From assembly GCA_047638695.1 (NCBI GenBank), contig JBLINY010000195.1:1-5844 (forward strand): a stretch of DNA of 5,844 nucleotides, read 5' to 3'. This stretch comes from JAHECQ01 sp047638695 (GTDB lineage: Bacteria > Actinomycetota > Acidimicrobiia > Acidimicrobiales > SZUA-35). The translations under genes and the position numbers were made by a program. How positions within the stretch are numbered: the first letter of the stretch is position 1; each line of letters begins with the position of its first letter. The notes beneath the pieces are model-generated. The model ran no database searches and was not told where the DNA came from. It saw nothing but the letters and a program-made list of their open reading frames with translations. Below, piece after piece: positions 1-4,709 of the stretch.

Positions 1-122
1 CGCCCACTACGCCACGACTACTTCAACGCGACCCGACCACCGATCCAGCCAGACCGTCCGCCACCAGACCCTCACAGGCACCCGCAGCCCCGACCTTCAG
101 AAGTTGATCGGTGGATCGAGGC
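1..122. other. Unassigned left-edge stretch downstream of hyuB
   Basis: This short stretch lies beyond the hyuB stop codon. All three plus-strand frames are open from base 1: one ends in TGA at 105-107, one in TAG at 124-126, and the third runs on antisense into hyuB. The tail of a convergent plus-strand gene could therefore end here, but the translations are proline-, threonine- and arginine-rich and match nothing I recognise, so no frame can be preferred. An 8-bp inverted repeat (37-44 with 107-114) spans a long loop and does not look like a terminator. I see no T-tract. Confidence 0.3.
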
Positions 123-1805
123 TTAGGTCCAGCCGTAGTCCTTCATTGCTGCTGGTCTCGACACATATCCCTTCCGGACATCTTCAGCGACCGAGTCCGG
201 TGAGCGTTCGGCGGGGTTTCCGTGACCGCCTCCGCCTCCGCTAAACAGCAGGGCCCGATCACCGGCCGCAAGCGAGGCCGATCCCTTGATCAGAACTTCG
301 CTGCAGTTTTCCCCTGCACGGTGAACCTCTATGCGGCCCGTTTCACCTTCACTGCCTCCGTCGAGACCCCACGGCGGGCATTTCGTGCGCTCGATGATGG
401 CGGTGACGTCGGCGGGACCGAGCATCGTGTAGCACTTCTCGATTCCGAGACCGCCTCGATGTTTGCCTGCGCCCCCCGAGTCTGCGCGCAGCCGAACCCA
501 GTCGATCCGGTAGGGGTGGTTCGCCTCTTGGAGCTCGACCGGGACCTCCATTGTGTCGCCGTGCACGATCGACCGAAAGGGACCAACACCGTCATGGTCA
601 GACCATGCACCCCAGCCCCCGATGGCGGACTCCATGTGTTGGAACCAACCGCTGTCATCGGGTTGCTGACCGGTAATCACATGTAGGCAGTAGGTGCCAT
701 GATGGCCAGCAGGAACCTTTTCAGGGACGGCTGCGCCGAGCGCTTTCAGGATTGTGTCGACCACGGTTGGCAACATGTTTCCCGAGCCACTCAACGGAGC
801 GGTTGGCCCTGCGCTCAAGAATCGGCCCGGCGGACAATGCACCTTGATCGGGCGAAAGGCACCGTCGTTGGCGGGGTCGTCGGGTGAGAAGAAGTACTTG
901 CAGGCGATACGCGATGCAGCGACGGCCCCTCCCTCATACCCGGCGTTCATCGGTCCGCTCGCCTCGGGGCCGATGCCGCTCAGATCGACGGTGATCTCTT
1001 CGTCGGTTACGTGTACCGCGACGGTGACCTCGACGGTCTCGTCTTGATGGACGCCGTCGTTGTCGAGGAACGAGCTCGCCGTGTAGGTGCCGTTGGGAAT
1101 ATCGGCGATAGCTCGCTTAACGGCCGCCTCGGACTGGTCCCAGTACCGCTCCACCGCTGCTCTGACCTGGTCGGCGCCGTATCGGTCGAGGAGCTCATCG
1201 ACGAGAGCCCGACCATGCAAACAGCCCGCTATCTGAGCCTCGAGATCTCCGAGCACCATGTGAGGAAACCGGGTGTTGGCGGTGATCATCCGGTACATCT
1301 CCGCGACCGGCTCACCCCGTGAGTGAAGCTTGACGGTGTGGAACTGGATGCCTTCCTGGAACACATCAGTGGTCTCATTCGACAGGCATGAGCCGACGAC
1401 AATGCCGCCGACGTCCACCCAGTGCATCACGATCGCCATGAAGCCGAACAGGCCGTCATCGTCTTCGGATCGGCGGATCGGCGTGTACATCACGACGTTG
1501 TTGAGGTGCTGACCCATTGTCCCGGCGTGGTTCGTGATGACGATGTCGCCGGTCTGCAATTCGCTCTTGCCGTAGACCTCCAAGCCATCGCGAACCGCGG
1601 CCGACAGCGCGTTGGCCACGAAGATCGGGATGCCTCCCTTGCACTGCGTGATCAGCTTCCCATCGGCGTCAACCATCCCGACGGCGTAGTCCTTGTACTC
1701 AGACACCAGAGGGCTGAACGCGGTTTTGGTGATGTTCTTGTCGATCAGATTGGGGATGGCCGAAATAGCATGCACGACAATCTCTGCGGTGATTGGGTCA
1801 ATCAT
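123..1805 (-). CDS. hyuB: Hydantoinase B/oxoprolinase family protein (HyuB, catalytic subunit)
   Basis: This 560-residue cytoplasmic protein is full length for the N-methylhydantoinase B/oxoprolinase family (Pfam PF02538). The family pairs with HyuA in ATP-dependent opening of hydantoin or 5-oxoproline rings, or in ketone carboxylation as in acetone carboxylase. Family landmarks seen here are SEYKDYAVGMVDADGKL (35-51), GDIVITNHAGTMGQHLNNV (86-104), HWVDVGG (128-134), FQEGIQF (149-155), DSGGAGKHRGGLG (442-454) and the C-terminal glycine run GGGGGHGNPAER (523-534), followed by a YGWT end. There is no signal peptide or membrane segment. ATG at 1805-1803 overlaps the hyuA stop as ATGA and has a GAAAGG ribosome site 6 nt upstream, so the start is well supported. 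The usual HxxD metal-site pair appears as H100...N103, which may mark a distinct subfamily. No third (gamma) subunit of the acetone carboxylase kind is visible, so a two-subunit hydantoinase/oxoprolinase is favoured. The actual substrate is unknown. Confidence 0.93.
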   Translation of the reverse strand: MIDPITAEIVVHAISAIPNLIDKNITKTAFSPLVSEYKDYAVGMVDADGKLITQCKGGIPIFVANALSAAVRDGLEVYGKSELQTGDIVITNHAGTMGQHLNNVVMYTPIRRSEDDDGLFGFMAIVMHWVDVGGIVVGSCLSNETTDVFQEGIQFHTVKLHSRGEPVAEMYRMITANTRFPHMVLGDLEAQIAGCLHGRALVDELLDRYGADQVRAAVERYWDQSEAAVKRAIADIPNGTYTASSFLDNDGVHQDETVEVTVAVHVTDEEITVDLSGIGPEASGPMNAGYEGGAVAASRIACKYFFSPDDPANDGAFRPIKVHCPPGRFLSAGPTAPLSGSGNMLPTVVDTILKALGAAVPEKVPAGHHGTYCLHVITGQQPDDSGWFQHMESAIGGWGAWSDHDGVGPFRSIVHGDTMEVPVELQEANHPYRIDWVRLRADSGGAGKHRGGLGIEKCYTMLGPADVTAIIERTKCPPWGLDGGSEGETGRIEVHRAGENCSEVLIKGSASLAAGDRALLFSGGGGGHGNPAERSPDSVAEDVRKGYVSRPAAMKDYGWT

Positions 1806-3859
1806 GATTCGCCTTTCAGGGTGACGACGATCTCGCCCAGCTCGCCAACGGCAATCGATTCGTCCGGTCCGACCACCGTGGTGGCGCCGAACTCCTCGAT
1901 GATCAGGGGGCCGGCGATTGCGAAGCCGATGGGCAGCTCCTCCCGTGAGAACACCGGGGTAGCTAATCGGCGGCCGGCAGCAAGTGAGAACACGTCACGG
2001 CTCTCACGAGGATTGGGTGAGCCCGACCCCGTTATTCGGTGAACATCAGAGATTTCGGGGACGGCGGTCGGCGCTGCCACCGATACGCGAACGCCGATGA
2101 CCTCCACGGGCGCCGCTTCATCGACATGACCGTATTGTCGGAGGTACTCGTCGAGGAACGACTGCCGCACCGAATCGGTGTCGTCGCTGCGGGAGAACGA
2201 AACCTTCAGCGAGTGGCGTTGACCGGTAAACCGCAGTTCGGCCTGCCACTCCGATAGCTGGGTCGCCGTCGGGAAGTCCTCGGCCAGTGTCTTGGCCAGG
2301 GCCATCGTCGTCGCCTCGGCCTTGTCGATCAATTGGGTGGCGGCATCGCCAATGAGATCGTGGCGCACGCTGAAAGAGTCGTCAAGGCGGGCATCGGCAA
2401 ACAGCATTCCCAAGGCCGAGAAGTTGCCGGGCTCGGGCGGTATGACCACCCGAGGGATGTGGAGCTCTCGGGCCAGGTCAATGGCGTGCATCGGGCCGCC
2501 TCCGCCGAAGGCAAACAACACGAAGTCGCGGACGTCTCGACCGCGCTCGATCGTGATCTCCTTGATCGCGGTCGCCATCTGGGCGTTGGCAAGAGCCAGG
2601 ATGCCCGCAGCCACCGTGTCGGTCTGGGTGGAAGCTTCGTAGCCGAGCGGACCGCCGACACGTTCGTCTAGAGCAGCTCTGGCACCGTCGCGATCGAGCG
2701 GAAGGGCCCCTCGAAGGAACTGGTTGCCGCTGATGCGATCGAGCGCCACGTTTGCGTCGGTCACCGTGGGTTCGACGCCGCCTTGCCGGAAACACACTGG
2801 GCCCGGCTCCGAGCCGGCGCTACGCGGCCCAACGAGAAGGCGCTCGTCAACCACATGGGCGATCGAGCCGCCGCCCGTGCCGACCTCGACGATGTCGAGG
2901 ACAGGTGTCCGCAACGGAAATCCATAGTCGTAGCCACCGACGTAGTAGGTCGGCTGCACGCCGAAGCGCCCGTCTTCCACCAGGGCGCACTTCGCCGTGG
3001 TTCCACCCATGTCGAACGCGATCACGCTCTCGATTCCGAGGCGTTCGGCAAAGACAGCGGCGCCAACGCATCCCCCGATCGGTCCGGACTCAACCAGAGC
3101 GATCGGGCTTCGCTTGGCCTGGTCGGCGGTGAGCACTCCACCATTGGATGCCATGAGGTAGAAATTTCCGACGAAGTCCGCCTCGTTCAGCCGCTCCTGG
3201 AATCGATCGAAGTACAGGGTCGCGGTCGGACCGATGTAGGCATTGGCTGCAGCCGTGGATGTGCGCTCGTACTCGAACCACTCTCTCGACAGTTCAGTGC
3301 CCGCAGTGACATACACCCTGGGCAGCGCGGCCCGAAGCTGTTCGACGGCGGCCATCTCGTGTTCCGGATTGGCGAAGGAATTGAGAAATGACACAGCAAC
3401 CGCGTCAACGGCGACCTCTCCAAGTCGATTGGCGATCTCGTCCAGCGCACGCACATCGAGCGGGACGACGATTCCACCGTCTGCGCCGATGCGCTCGTCG
3501 ACCTCAAATCGCATCTCGCGTTCGATGAGTGGCGCCGGCCGGTCGTAGTCCAGACGAAAAGCGACCGGTCGTCCGGCTCGGCCGATCTCGAGGACATCTC
3601 GAAAACCCATCGTAGTAACGAGGGCTGTCCGGGCCCCGCGTCTCTCGAGCAGCGTGTTGATTATGTGGGTCGTACCGTGCTTGAGGAGGTCGATCGCTGA
3701 GGGTACGACCTCGATCTCGGCGAGGCAGCTAAGAACGCCCTCAGCCAGATCGGTTCGGTTTGTAAGCCGTTTGCCGTAGACCACGGTGGCTCGCTCGGAG
3801 TCGTAACCCACGACATCGGTGAAGGTGCCGCCGATGTCGGATCCCACCAACACAGCCAT
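1802..3859 (-). CDS. hyuA: Hydantoinase A/oxoprolinase family protein (HyuA, ATP-binding subunit)
   Basis: This 685-residue protein is the usual length for the HyuA family and is predicted to supply ATP hydrolysis/substrate phosphorylation to the HyuA-HyuB complex in the cytoplasm. Three domains are visible: Hydant_A_N (about 4-185) opening with GSDIGGTFTDVVG (6-18), the ATPase-like phosphate-1 motif; the Hydantoinase_A core (about 204-490) with FDMGGTTAKCALV (282-294), VGTGGGSIA (326-334), GPRSAGSEPGPVC (344-356) and FAFGGGGPMHAIDLA (449-463); and a C-terminal domain ending in IIEEFGATTVVGP (653-665). The start at 3859 is chosen because family proteins begin right at this strand-loop motif and a GAGGAGG-type ribosome site lies 10 nt upstream. 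A longer in-frame start at 4036 would add 59 residues encoded by intergenic tandem repeats (YSTRF units) and would overlap the divergent gene, so it is rejected. The gene is first in the operon with hyuB. The substrate (hydantoin, 5-oxoproline or a ketone) cannot be told from sequence. Confidence 0.95.
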   Translation of the reverse strand: MAVLVGSDIGGTFTDVVGYDSERATVVYGKRLTNRTDLAEGVLSCLAEIEVVPSAIDLLKHGTTHIINTLLERRGARTALVTTMGFRDVLEIGRAGRPVAFRLDYDRPAPLIEREMRFEVDERIGADGGIVVPLDVRALDEIANRLGEVAVDAVAVSFLNSFANPEHEMAAVEQLRAALPRVYVTAGTELSREWFEYERTSTAAANAYIGPTATLYFDRFQERLNEADFVGNFYLMASNGGVLTADQAKRSPIALVESGPIGGCVGAAVFAERLGIESVIAFDMGGTTAKCALVEDGRFGVQPTYYVGGYDYGFPLRTPVLDIVEVGTGGGSIAHVVDERLLVGPRSAGSEPGPVCFRQGGVEPTVTDANVALDRISGNQFLRGALPLDRDGARAALDERVGGPLGYEASTQTDTVAAGILALANAQMATAIKEITIERGRDVRDFVLFAFGGGGPMHAIDLARELHIPRVVIPPEPGNFSALGMLFADARLDDSFSVRHDLIGDAATQLIDKAEATTMALAKTLAEDFPTATQLSEWQAELRFTGQRHSLKVSFSRSDDTDSVRQSFLDEYLRQYGHVDEAAPVEVIGVRVSVAAPTAVPEISDVHRITGSGSPNPRESRDVFSLAAGRRLATPVFSREELPIGFAIAGPLIIEEFGATTVVGPDESIAVGELGEIVVTLKGES
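1812..1817 (-). promoter_or_regulatory. hyuB ribosome binding site inside the hyuA 3' end
   Basis: GAAAGG on the minus strand lies 6 nt before the hyuB ATG (1805-1803), within the last codons of hyuA. Together with the ATGA stop/start overlap (1805-1802) it indicates translational coupling of the two subunits. Confidence 0.6.
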
Positions 3860-3869
3860 ATTCCACCAG

Positions 3870-3876
3870 CCTCCTC
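3870..3876 (-). promoter_or_regulatory. hyuA ribosome binding site
   Basis: GAGGAGG on the minus strand lies about 10 nt before the ATG at 3859-3857. It is a strong Shine-Dalgarno sequence, and it decides the hyuA start in favour of 3859 over the longer in-frame ATG at 4036. Confidence 0.75.
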
Positions 3877-3896
3877 GCGACCCAACAGAGGTCGCG
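3876..3896. promoter_or_regulatory. Inverted repeat next to the hyuA ribosome site (candidate operator or leader hairpin)
   Basis: The perfect 7-bp arms CGCGACC (3876-3882) and GGTCGCG (3890-3896) flank a 7-bp spacer. The arm centres are 14 bp apart. The element directly abuts, and by one base overlaps, the hyuA Shine-Dalgarno sequence. It could be a dimeric repressor operator, or an mRNA hairpin that affects ribosome access. The arrangement is seen directly; the function is inferred, and no regulator gene is present in the window. Confidence 0.45.
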
Positions 3897-3941
3897 TCAA
3901 GCTCACTCTGCCATAGTCGACCGCAGAAGACCCCGACGGAC

Positions 3942-3986
3942 CGTGTCGAGTAGAAGCGTGTCGAGTAGAAGCGTGTCGAGTAGAAC
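3942..3986. repeat. 15-bp direct tandem repeat, about three copies
   Basis: The unit CGTGTCGAGTAGAAG occurs at 3942-3956, 3957-3971 and 3972-3986. The only mismatch is the final base of the third copy, so the perfect period-15 tract is 44 bp (3942-3985). A poorly matching fourth unit (about 9 of 15) may follow at 3987-4001. The tract sits immediately before the ribosome site of the plus-strand gene and upstream of hyuA. Because the period is a multiple of three, the hyuA frame reads through it as repeated FYSTR and stays open. It may be a set of iterated regulator sites or simply a slippage-generated microsatellite. Confidence 0.9.
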
Positions 3987-3997
3987 TGCGTCGAATC

Positions 3998-4005
3998 GAG
4001 AGGGA
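3998..4005 (+). promoter_or_regulatory. Ribosome binding site of the DinB-like gene
   Basis: GAGAGGGA lies 5 nt before the ATG at 4011, a good Shine-Dalgarno fit and spacing. It supports 4011 as the start. It follows directly on the tandem repeat tract. Confidence 0.65.
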
Positions 4006-4010
4006 ACGAT

Positions 4011-4643
4011 ATGAGCGAGAACTCCAGGGCCTTCACTCAGAGCCTTTATGGATTCGACGCGGTGGTGCGCCGCATCAACAGCGAGCAGTGGGCGAACCAA
4101 TCCCCATGCGAGAAGTGGGATGCCCGCGCCGTGGTTGACCACGTGGTCTTTGCCTGCGTCATGATCGGCGGACTCGCTGAAGGCCGCAACGCCGCTGTGC
4201 CTCGCACTGACGAGGACGGCCTTTTGCCAGCGATGATCGAAGATCACAGCATCGCACCGTGGATCAGTGCCGACGCGCGCGCCGTGGATCGCAGTGGCGA
4301 TCCCAAGGTCTGGTGGAGTGAGCAGTTCGCGATCCTGTTGGACCGCTTGGATACGCCGGACGCCCTTCACAGCCCGGCGAAAAGTATGTGGGGGCATACC
4401 GATCTCGATGGTTTCTTGGAGTTCGGGCTGCACGATCCGCTGTGTCACACGTGGGACCTAGCCACCGCCGTCGGCCAGGAACCGCATCTTGATGAAGCGC
4501 TGTGCGAACTTGCCCTCGAGAACATCAAACATGAAGCGGACCGGATGCATCGGAAGTGGGTCCTAGGGCCGGCGCTCGAGACTCACCCTTCCGCAGCACC
4601 CTCGGCGCGGCTCCTCCGGTTTTGCGGTCGCGACGCTGCCTGA
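4011..4643 (+). CDS. TIGR03086-type DinB/mycothiol-dependent maleylpyruvate isomerase family protein
   Basis: This 210-residue soluble protein has the layout of the actinobacterial TIGR03086 / maleylpyruvate-isomerase N-terminal (DinB-like four-helix) family. Visible motifs are RRINSEQWANQSPCEKWDARAVVDHVV split across 20-46 (C33, W36, H44), HDPLCHTWDLATAVG (141-155), and a C-terminal GPALE...RLLRFCGRDA (186-209), which corresponds to the family's usual GP...RLL..GRDP ending. By comparison with the C. glutamicum enzyme, the metal ligands would be H44, D142 and H146 (ligand geometry recalled, not computed). The family includes mycothiol-dependent isomerases and S-transferases, but most members have no known substrate. 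The gene is divergent from hyuAB and shares their 151-bp upstream region. Its stop is 66 bp from the convergent mutase stop. There is no signal peptide or membrane segment. The family assignment is firm; the reaction is not known. Confidence 0.88.
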   Translation: MSENSRAFTQSLYGFDAVVRRINSEQWANQSPCEKWDARAVVDHVVFACVMIGGLAEGRNAAVPRTDEDGLLPAMIEDHSIAPWISADARAVDRSGDPKVWWSEQFAILLDRLDTPDALHSPAKSMWGHTDLDGFLEFGLHDPLCHTWDLATAVGQEPHLDEALCELALENIKHEADRMHRKWVLGPALETHPSAAPSARLLRFCGRDAA

Positions 4644-4666
4644 CCGACCCGACGGGTTCAAGGTCA
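4641..4666. terminator. Interrupted hairpin at the end of the DinB-like gene
   Basis: TGACC (4641-4645) pairs with GGTCA (4662-4666), and inside it ACCC (4647-4650) pairs with GGGT (4654-4657). The stop codon TGA lies in the left arm. No T-tract follows, so it is at best a weak or Rho-assisted 3' element. Confidence 0.25.
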
Positions 4667-4670
4667 ATGT

Positions 4671-4700
4671 CGCAATCCCTACGAGAGCGAGGTAATTGCG
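4671..4700. terminator. Hairpin between convergent genes (possible bidirectional terminator)
   Basis: CGCAAT (4671-4676) is the exact complement of ATTGCG (4695-4700), with an inner CCT/AGG pairing (4678-4680 with 4690-4692) and a loop of about 9 nt. It lies between the stops of two convergent genes, where a shared terminator would be expected. Neither side has a clear T-tract, so termination activity is inferred from position and structure only. Confidence 0.35.
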
Positions 4701-4709
4701 GCGGCTTAC

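Larger units (their letters stand above)
3860..4010. promoter_or_regulatory. Divergent intergenic/promoter region between hyuA and the DinB-like gene
   Basis: This 151-bp region separates the start codons of two divergent genes, so it must carry promoters for both directions unless the transcripts are leaderless or start elsewhere. It contains the hyuA ribosome site (3870-3876), a 7-bp-arm inverted repeat (3876-3896), a 15-bp tandem repeat tract (3942-3986) and the plus-strand ribosome site (3998-4005). I could not pick convincing -35/-10 pairs. A TTGACG on the minus strand (3900-3895) has no good -10 partner at normal spacing. Confidence 0.6.

Noticed and set aside
37..114. 8-bp inverted repeat (37-44 with 107-114) as a hyuB terminator
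   Set aside because: The loop would be about 62 nt and no T-tract follows, so it is probably chance.
1422..2042. 206-codon plus-strand frame antisense to hyuA/hyuB
   Set aside because: It is a shadow of two strongly supported genes in GC-rich DNA, with no recognisable motif and no ribosome site worth noting.
2783..3391. 202-codon plus-strand frame antisense to hyuA
   Set aside because: It lies wholly within the conserved core of hyuA on the other strand. The composition is that of a reverse-complement shadow.
3872..3900. TTGACG on the minus strand (3900-3895) as a hyuA -35 box
   Set aside because: At 17-bp spacing the -10 position falls in the ribosome-site region and is not TANNNT-like.
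3942..3986. Tandem repeat as a CRISPR array or mobile-element end
   Set aside because: The units are contiguous with no spacers, only 15 bp long and about three copies. No cas genes, transposase or terminal inverted repeats are present.
3860..4036. Longer hyuA start at 4036 giving a 744-residue protein
   Set aside because: The extra 59 residues are encoded by intergenic repeats and overlap the start of the divergent gene. Family homology and a strong ribosome site support 3859.
3903..4448. 181-codon minus-strand frame antisense to the DinB-like gene
   Set aside because: The plus-strand frame has the family motifs and a ribosome site. The minus frame has neither and includes the tandem repeat tract.
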